Below are positions 27,058 through 35,994 of a stretch of DNA of 64,000 bases, one piece after another. This DNA comes from Bacillota bacterium. Lineage in GTDB: Bacteria; Bacillota; UBA4882; UBA8346. The notes under the pieces are model-generated. The model worked only from the letters and a program-made list of their open reading frames with translations. It was not told the origin of the DNA and did no database searches. Position numbers and translations under genes: made by a program. The DNA lies in the NCBI GenBank assembly GCA_029553165.1, contig JAKPCT010000270.1, positions 1 to 64,000 on the forward strand. The letters are read 5' to 3'. The first letter of the stretch is position 1. Every line of letters begins with the position of its first letter.

Positions 27058-28202
27058 TGATTCCTAGTACAACACTGAACTTATCAGGAAACCGTTTTAC
27101 TGTCTGGTATCGTCTAAGCGGCACCAAAGATGAAGCCCAGACCAAAGCAGATAACATCTGTCTGGAGCAGACTGTTGAGTTTCCATATGCGTTAATTCCG
27201 GACGGACCAATCCGCGACCATATCATCGGTAAAATTGAATCATTTGATTCAATTGATGATCATCAACATTTGGTGAAGATCAGCTATGCAATTGAAACAA
27301 CCGCATTCGAACTGACACAGACTTTAAATGTTATCTATGGCAATATTAGTTTAATTCCAGGGATTCGAGTTGAAGGTTTAGAGCTCCCTGGAGAATATCT
27401 CCGTAATTTTCAAGGGCCACGTTTTGGGAGAGACGGATTACGGCAACTTTTAAATATCCCGAAACGTCCGTTGCTGTGTACTGCTTTAAAACCAATGGGG
27501 CTTTCTGCCAAACAATTAGGCGAGATAGCTTACCAGTTAGCACTTGGTGGTCTCGATATCATTAAAGATGATCATGGGTTATCCAATCAACCTTTTGCCC
27601 CTTTTCAGGAACGAGTCCGCTACTGTGTTGAAGGAGTGGAACGGGCAAACCGTCAAACCGGCAAGCAATCGATCTATATGCCGAATATCACCGCTCCAGC
27701 TGAGCGCGTTTTTGAAAATGCACTCTTTGCCAAAGAAAATGGTGCCGGTGGTCTGCTAATAAGTCCCGGACTTACCGGTTTTGACATAATTCGTCAAATA
27801 GCAATTGATCCTAATATTAAATTACCAATTTTCAGTCATCCCACGTTTTTGGGCAGCATGATTAATTCACCGGATAATGGTATCGCTCATAATGTTATTT
27901 TTGGTCAATTAACACGTTTAGCCGGTGCTGATGCCACTATTTTCCCCAATTACGGTGGGCGGTTCTCATTTAGTCTCGAAGAATGTCAGAAGATTGTTAC
28001 CGGAACAACAATACCGATGGGACAAATTAAGACAATCTTTCCTGTACCGGGCGGCGGAATGAGTCTTGCAAGGATCAATGATATGCTGCAGGTTTATGGT
28101 AACGATGTTGTACTCTTAATCGGTGGTGACTTACACCGGCACGGCCCCGATCTGACTGAAAATTGTCGCATTTTTAAGACAACAGTTGAAAGTCTGATCT
28201 AA
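27057..28202 (+). CDS. RuBisCO-like protein (type IV), probable sugar-phosphate isomerase
   Basis: 381 residues with a RuBisCO large-chain fold. The catalytic-Lys region reads CTALKPMGLSAKQLG (Lys 145). The carbamylated-Lys motif, KDDE in true RuBisCO, is KDDH (170-173) in GGLDIIKDDHGLSNQPFAPF. HPTFLGS replaces the HRAMHAA region, and the loop-6 lysine motif is absent (VPGGGMSLAR). It should not fix CO2. KDDHG-type RLPs include, as far as I recall, the Rhodospirillum enzyme that converts 5-methylthioribulose 1-phosphate to 1-methylthioxylulose 5-phosphate; MtnW enolases keep KDDE. With mtnA/mtnK across the promoter region and transketolase upstream, an isomerase role is the leading inference. 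Ribosome site GCGGAGGCATTGTA. Confidence 0.9.
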   Translation: MIPSTTLNLSGNRFTVWYRLSGTKDEAQTKADNICLEQTVEFPYALIPDGPIRDHIIGKIESFDSIDDHQHLVKISYAIETTAFELTQTLNVIYGNISLIPGIRVEGLELPGEYLRNFQGPRFGRDGLRQLLNIPKRPLLCTALKPMGLSAKQLGEIAYQLALGGLDIIKDDHGLSNQPFAPFQERVRYCVEGVERANRQTGKQSIYMPNITAPAERVFENALFAKENGAGGLLISPGLTGFDIIRQIAIDPNIKLPIFSHPTFLGSMINSPDNGIAHNVIFGQLTRLAGADATIFPNYGGRFSFSLEECQKIVTGTTIPMGQIKTIFPVPGGGMSLARINDMLQVYGNDVVLLIGGDLHRHGPDLTENCRIFKTTVESLI

Positions 28203-28333
28203 TTTCAGTCCCAAACACTAAAATGATGATTATAAAGATCCAACTGTTACTCACATATAGAGAGAAACTTATTAGATAAATAAAATAATTATTGATATTT
28301 GTGTTTATTTTGTATTTCAGGAGGATGCCAACG

Positions 28334-30037
28334 ATGCGCTTACCATTGATTAACAAGCTCAACCTCAATAGTGTGACTATAAAAATTGTAATGATCCTCG
28401 TTTTTACCAGCCTAATCACAGTAATAGTAAGTGTTATTGGCATCACTAAAATCCGAGAGATGCATGAAGTCACCAACTCAATCTACAAAGATAATACAAC
28501 CGTGCTGTTTCCAATCACCGATGCCCAGCAAGCGATGTATTCATGCCAAACTTATGCGATTCAAATGATTCAAAACAGTAATTCCAATGCAATCTCTGAA
28601 TTCTATTCCGAACTTAACAATGTTCAAGGTTATCTGGAGGAATTAGAGAGTTACATTCCTGATGAATCACTTACAGAATATCAAACCAACTATAACAATT
28701 ACAAAACGGCAGCAATGAATCTTTATAATAGTTTAATTACGTATGATTCCAACACTTCGGTCTATTACAGACGCTTCAATGAACAGACCAAGATCTTCCT
28801 CGATTACCTCTATGGTATTAACAAACGATTAAGAATTGTTGGAACCGAAACCTATGAAAGAGGAAGTCAAATATTTAATTCCGTTATTCGACTGCAATCT
28901 GTAATAACCATTATTGGTGTCTTATTATCGATTGTCTTGGCTTTATTCATTTCGATGATTGTGATTATCAAACCATTACAAGATTTACGTGACACAACTG
29001 AAAGACTTGCCACCGGAGATCTGCTATCAAAGGTTACAATTACCTCTGCTGATGAGATCGGCGCTGTTGGATTTGCTTATAATAAAGCAATCGATGAATT
29101 AAGAACTCTTTTAATTGGTACTTCACAACATGCTCAAAACATTAATTCTTCAAGTGACGATTTATTTAAAATCGTTGATGAATCGCTTCGTTCCTTAGGT
29201 GAACTCAATAATTTAGTAACCGAGTTAGCAAACAGTGCTAATGAACAGACCAATATTGTCAATTCAGCAGTTACGAAGATTAGAAACTCTGGCGAAGAAA
29301 TATCAAATGTCTTGAATGTCTTAACAACAATCGATGATACCTGTCGGGAAGTTGCGGTTGAGGCTGAACGCGGTGGTTTAGCTAACGAAACCAGTATCAA
29401 TTACATCTCCACTTTTGTGAACAATGTTGATGAGATCCAGACCACCGTTGAGGATCTGGCTCAAGATTTACAACAGATCCAGGAAGTTGTTGATGTCATC
29501 TGGGATATTTCGGAGCAGACCAGCCTTCTCTCTTTAAATGCTTTGATTGAGGCCTCCCGTGCCGGAGAACAGGGTCGCGGATTTGGTGTAGTTGCAGGTA
29601 ACATCAGGTCTCTCGCTTATCAATCGAAAGAATCAGCCGAAAATATCAAAAATCTGGTATTCCGGATTTTCGACAAGACTACTCAAACTGTAAATTCCGT
29701 AGCGAAAAGTACCTCAGAGATCAAAAATACCCAATATACTTTAACCGAAACCATGGGGATCTTTGACCGGTTGATCGAACGCGTCAACCAAATTACCACC
29801 GAGCTAAAGAGTATCTCTACAATTGCCAAAGGGGTCCATAATTTTACCCAAGTGATTGTTTCCGAGATGAATAAATTAGTTGTAACCAGCGAGGACAATC
29901 TTGCTGCTACCGAAGAAGTTGCAGCAACTTTCCAACAACAATATGCCTCGATGGAAACACTTAATAATGCCGCCCATAATTTACGGCAATTAGCTAAAAA
30001 ACTGGAAGAATCATCTAAGAAATTTATCCTGTACTGA
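28334..30037 (+). CDS. Methyl-accepting chemotaxis protein downstream of the RLP gene
   Basis: The AGGAGG at 28319-28324 favours ATG 28334 (MRLPLINKL), giving 567 residues. Layout: first helix about 17-38 ([19 protein letters not shown]), a sensor with Tyr/Asn-rich helices (about 40-190), second helix about 193-220 ([18 protein letters not shown]), HAMP ([19 protein letters not shown]), and a signalling tip [21 protein letters not shown]. No terminator or sigma-D-like promoter is visible in the 131 bases after the RLP stop, so it is probably read from the same transcript. It may guide cells toward the sugar the cluster consumes. Confidence 0.92.
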   Translation: MRLPLINKLNLNSVTIKIVMILVFTSLITVIVSVIGITKIREMHEVTNSIYKDNTTVLFPITDAQQAMYSCQTYAIQMIQNSNSNAISEFYSELNNVQGYLEELESYIPDESLTEYQTNYNNYKTAAMNLYNSLITYDSNTSVYYRRFNEQTKIFLDYLYGINKRLRIVGTETYERGSQIFNSVIRLQSVITIIGVLLSIVLALFISMIVIIKPLQDLRDTTERLATGDLLSKVTITSADEIGAVGFAYNKAIDELRTLLIGTSQHAQNINSSSDDLFKIVDESLRSLGELNNLVTELANSANEQTNIVNSAVTKIRNSGEEISNVLNVLTTIDDTCREVAVEAERGGLANETSINYISTFVNNVDEIQTTVEDLAQDLQQIQEVVDVIWDISEQTSLLSLNALIEASRAGEQGRGFGVVAGNIRSLAYQSKESAENIKNLVFRIFDKTTQTVNSVAKSTSEIKNTQYTLTETMGIFDRLIERVNQITTELKSISTIAKGVHNFTQVIVSEMNKLVVTSEDNLAATEEVAATFQQQYASMETLNNAAHNLRQLAKKLEESSKKFILY

Positions 30038-30099
30038 TACTAATTTCCGCAGCAAGTACATAACGTTCCTTGAAGGTTTTTTGAGTGGGTTTTGGCAAC

Positions 30100-30939
30100 T
30101 TACCACATTCTTTCAATCCCGTTGTCAGTGAGCTTAATCGCCCCTTCTTTCAATAACCTTCCAACCGCTCTCTTAAAAGCGGCTTTACTCATCTTCAACT
30201 CAGCCTTGATCTGGTTGGGATGGCTGGAATCGTTAAGTAACAGCGTACCATTGTTTAACGCTAAGTGCTCCATAATCTTGCGCGCATCGATCTCAATTTG
30301 GTTGACAGTATTCTCTCTCAAACTTAACTCCAGTTTTCCATCAGTTCTTACTTTTTTGATCCTTGCAGTGACTCTGTCCCCTTCTTGATAAACACCATAT
30401 AGCTCTTGATTTGGAATTAACCCGTGATACTTATTAGCAACAGCAACAAACGCTCCCAGCTCACGATTAATCTGATAGATAGTCCCTTGAACCCTACTGT
30501 TAACTTTATATGGTGAATCACAGCTTAGCATCTTGTAAATCTTCATTGTTGCTGCCAGTCGGTCACTCTGATCAATATAAAGTCCCACTAAATAAGAATT
30601 ACCTTTTTGCACCCTGCCAAGCTGCTCTTTAAATGGTAAGAAAAGATCCTTCTCCAACCCCCAGTCTAAGAAAGCGCCGATCTTCGTAGTATCTACCACT
30701 GTTAACAGTGCTAATTCACCGACTGTCAGTTTGGGCTGATTTACAGTTGCGATAACTCGATCTTCAGAATCTTTATAAACAAATACTGTTATCTTATCAC
30801 CAATCTCCATCCCTGGTGACACTTGGTTCTTTGGTAACAAAACAGCGGAATCATTTCCACCAGTTCCAATATTCAAATACAGTCCGATTGGAGTCTTTCG
30901 AACGACAATTAATTCTTGAATTTTACCTAAGGCGATCAT
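30100..30939 (-). CDS. cvfB: CvfB-family S1 RNA-binding protein
   Basis: 279 residues with the CvfB/YitL layout: N-terminal S1-like domains (GKIQELIVVRKTPIGLYLNI and LLTVVDTTKIGAFLDWG), a third S1 domain (VQGTIYQINRELGAFVAVANKYHGLIP), and a C-terminal winged helix (NQIKAELKMSKAAFKRAVGRLLKEG) that ends DNGIERMW. CvfB proteins bind RNA and affect virulence-factor and metabolic gene expression in Gram-positive bacteria. It is a single leftward gene convergent with the chemoreceptor. Confidence 0.9.
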   Translation of the reverse strand: MIALGKIQELIVVRKTPIGLYLNIGTGGNDSAVLLPKNQVSPGMEIGDKITVFVYKDSEDRVIATVNQPKLTVGELALLTVVDTTKIGAFLDWGLEKDLFLPFKEQLGRVQKGNSYLVGLYIDQSDRLAATMKIYKMLSCDSPYKVNSRVQGTIYQINRELGAFVAVANKYHGLIPNQELYGVYQEGDRVTARIKKVRTDGKLELSLRENTVNQIEIDARKIMEHLALNNGTLLLNDSSHPNQIKAELKMSKAAFKRAVGRLLKEGAIKLTDNGIERMW

Positions 30940-31056
30940 TTTGAACCTTCTTTGATAATTTATAAAATCTATAACCTTCTCTATTATACCTGATAATTAT
31001 AGCTTGAACAGGAGCAAGTAAAAAACAATCTATATAATCCAATCACTCAATAACGC

Positions 31057-32238
31057 TTAACCATATATTTTCGAACCAGCGACAATCCGATTGAGCCATT
31101 CCGTCATTACTAACATCACAAGGACTAAGAGGCTTAAATAATACGGAAATAAAGTAATTGAGATGTAATTAATTAACCAGCCAAAAAACGGTGGCATCAA
31201 TGTCATACCGGTATAGGCACTGGCCATCTGAATTCCAATGATTGCCTGGGAATTCTCTGCTCCAAAGCTTCGTGGAGTCTCATGGATGACACAGGGATAA
31301 ATTGGTGCACATCCTAGGCCAATCAAGATCAACCCAATGAGAGGCAGCAGGCTGATTGTAACGGGAATAATAACTGTCAAGATACCAACAATGATCAACG
31401 CTGTCCCAATTCGGATCATCTTCCGATTGCCCAAGCGATCCGTGATAAATCCATTCAAAAACCGTCCGCAAGTTATCCCCAAATAAAACAACGAAGCCCA
31501 CTGAGCTGCTGTGTCAGGTTCAATCCCTCGGTTCAGTACCAAATAACTGCTCGCCCATAAACCGGTGGTTGCCTCCAAAGCACAGTAGCCAAAAAAGGCA
31601 ATCAATACCTGCTTAACCCCTTTGATTTTCAATGCCTCAACGAGCCTCAAATGTTTAACGTTATCCATCTGACTTTCCTGTTTGAGCCGGACTTGTCTTT
31701 GCCATACAGGTAGACTCAGGAACAGAACTCCGGTCAATACAATTTGCAGAATACCGATGATCAAATAACCGATTTGCCAATTATTCTTGATTGTTAAACT
31801 ATAACCCATAATATAGGGTCCAAGTGAGGCGCCAATCCCCCAAAAACAGTGCAACCAACTCATATGTTTGGAAGCGTAATGGAGTGCAACAAAATTATTC
31901 AACGCCGCATCGACCGCACCAGCCCCAAGACCATAAGGAATGGCCCACAGACAGAGCAACCAAAAAGAGTATGACGTAGAGAAACCTAGCAGAGCTATGG
32001 CTGTCATCAAGACACTAACTGCAGTAACAAGCCCGGTACCATATTTGTTAACGATCCGGTTAGTATTTAAACTTGAAACAATCGTTCCGCCTGCAATAAT
32101 CATTGCTACAATACCGGCATATGACACCGGTACCTTGAGTAAAGGATACATGGTCGGCCAAGCCGAACCCAAAAGGGCATCTGGTAATCCCAAACTGATA
32201 AAGGCTAAATAGATCAACCCTAATAATAGCGAATACAT
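31057..32238 (-). CDS. MFS transporter
   Basis: The start is ATG 32238 (MYSLLLGLIYLAF) behind TAAGGAGCAGGA. About 393 residues with 12 predicted helices. The loop after helix 2 reads NTNRIVNKYGTG and the matching one in the second half FITDRLGNRKMIR, as in the FucP/YfkF-like sugar or drug MFS group. Helix 4-5 motif WAIPYGLGAGAVDAALNNFV is typical of that group. Substrate unknown. The MATE gene ends 73 bases upstream on the same strand. Confidence 0.85.
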   Translation of the reverse strand: MYSLLLGLIYLAFISLGLPDALLGSAWPTMYPLLKVPVSYAGIVAMIIAGGTIVSSLNTNRIVNKYGTGLVTAVSVLMTAIALLGFSTSYSFWLLCLWAIPYGLGAGAVDAALNNFVALHYASKHMSWLHCFWGIGASLGPYIMGYSLTIKNNWQIGYLIIGILQIVLTGVLFLSLPVWQRQVRLKQESQMDNVKHLRLVEALKIKGVKQVLIAFFGYCALEATTGLWASSYLVLNRGIEPDTAAQWASLFYLGITCGRFLNGFITDRLGNRKMIRIGTALIIVGILTVIIPVTISLLPLIGLILIGLGCAPIYPCVIHETPRSFGAENSQAIIGIQMASAYTGMTLMPPFFGWLINYISITLFPYYLSLLVLVMLVMTEWLNRIVAGSKIYG

Positions 32239-32310
32239 AATATCCTGCTCCTTATCACTCACATTGTTAATCTTGCAAATCCCAATACCACCAAGTACTT
32301 CTATATAACA

Positions 32311-33618
32311 TCATGATAACTTCTTGCTTAATCTCGCTCCCAAAATTATTATCGTCACTATCAATTCCGTTAAGACAAATGCAAGCCAGACGCCGGTCAT
32401 CTTCCAGAAGCTACTTAATAAAAAGACCAGCGGAACAAGGATCACACAGCCGCGTAAAACCGCAATCATCAAGGCCATCTTTGGATATTCGATCGCACTT
32501 AGATACATCGTCATGATTATATTAATACTTGCAAATAAAAAACCAATGAAGTAAATCTCAATCCCTCTTTTTGCCAGATTAGCCACTTCAAAATTTCCCT
32601 GACTATTAAAGATCTTAATAATACCATCAGCGTTCGTAATTAAACTGAGATAAATAACTATTGATACTAATATCGAAGTAAGGAATGCAAACTTTAATAG
32701 CTTTTTTATTACTTGCTTCCTTTTCAAGCCGTAGGCTTCACTGATCAGTGGTTGTGCCCCTTGGGCAATTCCCGTTAACATTGCAATCCCTACCAACGCA
32801 ATATTGGCGATAATTCCATAAGCAGCAACGCCTAAGTTCCCCTTCAGGTTAACAATCACCAGATTGAAAGTTATCAGCACAATCGCCGAAGAAACCTCTA
32901 CAATAAAAGTCGCCGAACCAAGACTGAACATATCCCGGATTAAATTCCATTCAATCCGATAGCTGCGGGTATAGCTAAGTATTGTAGTCGTTTTATTAAA
33001 ATGAATTAACAGCACTCCAATACTGATAATTGGCGCCAGACAGGTTGCAATTGCGGCACCAAACATTCCCATCCGGAGTTGGAACATGAAGAGATAATCC
33101 AAAATAATATTTGAAAAGCTCCCGATCAACATTGCCAACATCGCTAAATTCGGATTATTATCATTACGTACAAACGCAATCAAAACGTTATTGATAATAA
33201 AAAATGGCGCAAAACAAAGGATCGTCCTTAAGTAGATTGTCGTCAATGCCAATGTCGACCGGTCTGATCCCAGAAGCAATGCTAAAAATTCCGCCCCAAC
33301 CATCCCAATGACTGTAATGCAAAATCCAACAACAAGGCCTACTTTAAGAGAATTATTGAATACATTCACAGCTTGCTGATTTTGATTTTGTGATTTTAAG
33401 ATGCAGTACCGCGTAGCACCACCAATCCCGATCATCAGTCCCAGACCATGAATGACACTATAAACCGAGATCGAGAAATTAAGCGCAGCAATGCCCAGCG
33501 CTCCCAGTACTTTCGATATAAAGAAGGTATCAACCAAGATATAACAGGAAAGCCCGATCATCCCCAGGACGTTCAGACTTACATATTTAAGAAAACTTTT
33601 CAAGATCGACCTTTCCAT
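32311..33618 (-). CDS. MATE-family multidrug efflux transporter
   Basis: The start is ATG 33618 (MERSILKSF) behind AGAGGAGACAGCAA. A TTG 33 bases upstream lies in the leader terminator and is rejected. 435 residues, 12 predicted helices, with MATE features in both halves (LGALGIAALNFSISVYSVIHGLGLMIGIGGATR; the halves repeat the GxGGATR and GIAQGAQPLISEAYG positions). It exports drugs or metabolites using Na+ or H+. Expression is probably controlled by the structured leader at 33636-33741. Confidence 0.88.
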   Translation of the reverse strand: MERSILKSFLKYVSLNVLGMIGLSCYILVDTFFISKVLGALGIAALNFSISVYSVIHGLGLMIGIGGATRYCILKSQNQNQQAVNVFNNSLKVGLVVGFCITVIGMVGAEFLALLLGSDRSTLALTTIYLRTILCFAPFFIINNVLIAFVRNDNNPNLAMLAMLIGSFSNIILDYLFMFQLRMGMFGAAIATCLAPIISIGVLLIHFNKTTTILSYTRSYRIEWNLIRDMFSLGSATFIVEVSSAIVLITFNLVIVNLKGNLGVAAYGIIANIALVGIAMLTGIAQGAQPLISEAYGLKRKQVIKKLLKFAFLTSILVSIVIYLSLITNADGIIKIFNSQGNFEVANLAKRGIEIYFIGFLFASINIIMTMYLSAIEYPKMALMIAVLRGCVILVPLVFLLSSFWKMTGVWLAFVLTELIVTIIILGARLSKKLS

Positions 33619-33635
33619 TTGCTGTCTCCTCTCAT

Positions 33636-33741
33636 AAAAAAAAGCGTTCAAACAACATTCCTGCTAAGACCTGACGGAATGTTTTGAACACCGTACATTC
33701 TTTACCCGGTGGCAAAGAATAGGTTCGTCGCGATAAAGACT
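33636..33741 (-). ncRNA. Structured 5' leader with intrinsic terminator upstream of the MATE gene
   Basis: From a predicted start near 33741, the minus-strand RNA has ATTCTTT pairing with AAAGAAT and CACCG pairing with CGGTG in interleaved order. These stems are therefore either a pseudoknot or mutually exclusive. A long hairpin follows (GTTCAAAaCATTCC with GGAATGTtgTTTGAAC, 33646-33689) and then eight U residues. This is the layout of a transcription-terminating riboswitch or attenuator. I do not recognise the class. A 16-codon ORF beginning at the AUG inside the fold offers an alternative, leader-peptide reading. Confidence 0.6.
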
Positions 33742-33746
33742 TATTC

Positions 33747-33775
33747 ATAATAATATAGTTTTACTAAAGCGTCAA
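33747..33775 (-). promoter_or_regulatory. Sigma-A promoter of the MATE gene
   Basis: On the minus strand TTGACG (33775-33770) and TATTAT (33752-33747) are spaced 17. It places the transcript start about 125 bases before the start codon, which creates the structured leader. Confidence 0.7.
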
Positions 33776-33841
33776 TACTAGACTGCATTATCAAACCTGA
33801 TTATTAACAGCTTATTCCATTCCAATTTGAGTCATTTTGAT

Positions 33842-33868
33842 TAAAGCAATTCGAAAATATGCCGAAAA
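33842..33868 (+). promoter_or_regulatory. Sigma-D promoter candidate for the HD-GYP gene
   Basis: TAAA at 33842-33845, 15 bases, GCCGAAAA at 33861-33868. It has nearly the same elements and identical spacing as the promoter at 38489. Confidence 0.65.
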
Positions 33869-33928
33869 TATAAAGGATTAGGCAAAAAGCTTTCCGCCTT
33901 ATTTGTAATCCTAAGGAAGGTGTTATTA

Positions 33929-35212
33929 TTGAAACGCGATTTATCCGTTAACCTTGGTAACCTTCTGTTATCGCTTTCTGAAGTAACTGATATTGCTAAT
34001 CCTTCCATTACTCAACACCAACATCGGACGGCATTTATTGCATTACAAATTGCCGACCATATTAAGATATCCAATCAATTGTTAGAGAATATTTTTACCG
34101 CAGCTCTCTTACACGATATTGGCGCGATCTCCATCGAAGAAAAGACCGAGTTGCAAAACTACCTGGCACCGGATTACGATTTACATTGTATTCGCGGAGA
34201 ACTCTTATTTGAACAGACTCCCTGGCTCAAATCCCTTTCGAAGATCGTCAGAAATCACCATAAAAACTGGTCTGAGTGGAATACTCCGATAAATGATCCT
34301 GAGACTCTAGCTTCACAAGTCATTCTCCTCGCAGACTTTATTGAACGTTCAATCGATAAACAGCAATACATCTTATTTCAGACTGATGATATCATCGCCA
34401 AAATTAATGGACTCAAAGATCATACTGTCAATTCAGAGTTAATCTCTGCTTTTTTGGACCTTTCAAGGAAAGAAGAGTTCTGGCTTGATCTAAGCTCACC
34501 CCGAATTTACTCAATCTTACTCAACCAGGGACCATTCAGAAATAATGAAATCGATCTCAATGGAATCGCAAATATTGCCGAACTGTTTTGTAATATTATT
34601 GACTTCAAGTCCAGATTCACGTCAACCCATACTTCCGGGGTTGCAGCATGTGCCGAAAAAATGGCCGAACTTTTCGGATTAACCGATATTGAAATCTTAT
34701 TGATGCGAATTGCCGGATATTTACATGATATCGGAAAATTGGTCATCCCCAATAGTATTTTAGAAAAACCTGACAAACTAACTCCTGCCGAATTTGCAAT
34801 CATTAAATGCCATACCTATTATACTTATTATGTATTAAACTCAATCGGCGGACTGCAAACCATTGCCAAGTGGGCCGCTTATCATCATGAAAAACTGAAC
34901 GGCAGTGGTTATCCTTTCCATTGTAAATCCAATGAAATTGATACCGGAGCCCGGATCATGGCTGTAGCCGATATCTTTACAGCCGTGGCTGAAGACCGGC
35001 CCTATCGTGCCGGTATGGGTAAAGACGATATCTATCGCGTCTTAACGAGACAAGCTGATGATGGTTGTGTTGATCCCCGCTTTGTCAATCTTCTCTTTGA
35101 CAATTATGATACCATCTATAATTATGTACGAGAAAAACAAAAAGCCGCTCATCGCTTTTACGAGGAACAGTTTACCAGAATTCAGGGTAGTAAAAACGGG
35201 GACGGTTCTTGA
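33929..35212 (+). CDS. HD/HD-GYP c-di-GMP phosphodiesterase-like protein
   Basis: The start is placed at TTG 33929 (MKRDLSVNLG), 9 bases after AAGGAAGG. Two HD modules are present. The N-terminal one (about 15-165) has HRTAFIALQIADH and LLHDIGAISIE. The C-terminal one (about 225-400) is a full HD-GYP: YLHDIGKLVIPNSILEKP, AAYHHEKLNGSGYP and MAVADIFTAVAEDRPYR. HD-GYP enzymes hydrolyse cyclic di-GMP. No membrane or receiver domain. The last codons (NGDGS, stop) are encoded by a 15-base REP-like sequence. The sigma-D-like promoter suggests a motility link. Confidence 0.9.
   Translation: MKRDLSVNLGNLLLSLSEVTDIANPSITQHQHRTAFIALQIADHIKISNQLLENIFTAALLHDIGAISIEEKTELQNYLAPDYDLHCIRGELLFEQTPWLKSLSKIVRNHHKNWSEWNTPINDPETLASQVILLADFIERSIDKQQYILFQTDDIIAKINGLKDHTVNSELISAFLDLSRKEEFWLDLSSPRIYSILLNQGPFRNNEIDLNGIANIAELFCNIIDFKSRFTSTHTSGVAACAEKMAELFGLTDIEILLMRIAGYLHDIGKLVIPNSILEKPDKLTPAEFAIIKCHTYYTYYVLNSIGGLQTIAKWAAYHHEKLNGSGYPFHCKSNEIDTGARIMAVADIFTAVAEDRPYRAGMGKDDIYRVLTRQADDGCVDPRFVNLLFDNYDTIYNYVREKQKAAHRFYEEQFTRIQGSKNGDGS
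35198..35212. repeat. REP-like remnant at the end of the HD-GYP gene
   Basis: GGGGACGGTTCTTGA matches 14 of the first 15 bases of the 18-bp terminal repeat of the RAYT element at 43713 (one T missing). It supplies the stop codon of the HD-GYP gene. Confidence 0.6.
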
Positions 35213-35221
35213 ATTTACTCC

Positions 35222-35992
35222 CTACAATCCCAATAACGCCGCATTCTCTTTAAACAACTCAATTAAAGACGGGGCTTTCACCGACGGAAAATTGATTAAC
35301 TCCACATATCTGCATTTAATAATCTCCATGATCGGCTTGCCTTGTGGATTATGGATATTGTCAATAATGATATCCGGTTTGAGATTGGCATACTCCATCA
35401 CTTTCGCAGGGGATAACTCGTTAGCGCTAAAGACTCCCACAATATCATACCCGAGCCATTTGGCAAACGGGACTTGATGTTGTTGGACAAGCGCCCTCGT
35501 TTTACTTACATTTTTTTGTTCCGCCCTTTTTAAAATTTCTCCGGTAACCCGGTCAAACTGCTCCTCCCAAATCTTCTCCTGCGCTTCAGTACCTAACTTT
35601 TCTGCCAATAATCGCGCTTGTTGTTTTAAATTAGCAGGATCATTGACAGTCATAATCTTGACTATTTTTGACTCCGGGATGCTGGATGCTTCGACCAACT
35701 TTTTTATGAATCCTTCATAGCCGGCATAGACCAATAATGCAGCGTTGATCAACTTGGCAAGATCTGAAGGACGATAATCGTATTCCGGTGGATGTTTCAA
35801 TTCAAACGGGGCTAATACCCGTACTTCATCAGCTCCGGCTGCTTCCGCAATCGCTCCTGTCCAACTTGTCGAAGCCACCACAATCACTTTTGGTTTAGCA
35901 CACCATCCAGGAACCATCGCTACCAACAGTACCACCAAAATTAACGAAAGACACACTAACCATCTTCCAACTTTTTTACTGGACAAAGACAT
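35222..35992 (-). CDS. TroA/ZnuA-like metal ABC transporter binding protein with altered metal site
   Basis: 256 residues with a signal peptide (about 1-31, ending PGWCAK). The fold follows cluster A-I metal-binding proteins: VIVVASTSWTGAIAEAAGADEV, EYDYRPSDLAKLINAALLVYAG, a long backbone helix, and HQVPFAKWLGYDIVGVF. The canonical first ligand block (DPHxYxPxPSD) reads HPPEYDYRPSD, with Pro in place of His. The second block (DPHxWLDP) is missing, leaving NDPANLKQQARLLAE. It is therefore shorter than ZnuA (about 300 aa) and the cargo may not be free zinc. It is in an operon with a permease and an ATPase. Confidence 0.8.
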   Translation of the reverse strand: MSLSSKKVGRWLVCLSLILVVLLVAMVPGWCAKPKVIVVASTSWTGAIAEAAGADEVRVLAPFELKHPPEYDYRPSDLAKLINAALLVYAGYEGFIKKLVEASSIPESKIVKIMTVNDPANLKQQARLLAEKLGTEAQEKIWEEQFDRVTGEILKRAEQKNVSKTRALVQQHQVPFAKWLGYDIVGVFSANELSPAKVMEYANLKPDIIIDNIHNPQGKPIMEIIKCRYVELINFPSVKAPSLIELFKENAALLGL

Positions 35993-35994
35993 TT

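Noticed and set aside
25064-28202. Apulose or sulfosugar transketolase pathway
   Set aside because: Split transketolases occur there, but no apulose kinase, isoapionate enzymes or sulfosugar isomerase is present, and mtnK/mtnA point to a 5-modified ribose. Not fully excluded.
33634-33748. 38-codon leader ORF before the MATE gene as a real protein
   Set aside because: Its ATG overlaps the predicted -10 box and its end is encoded by the terminator U-tract.
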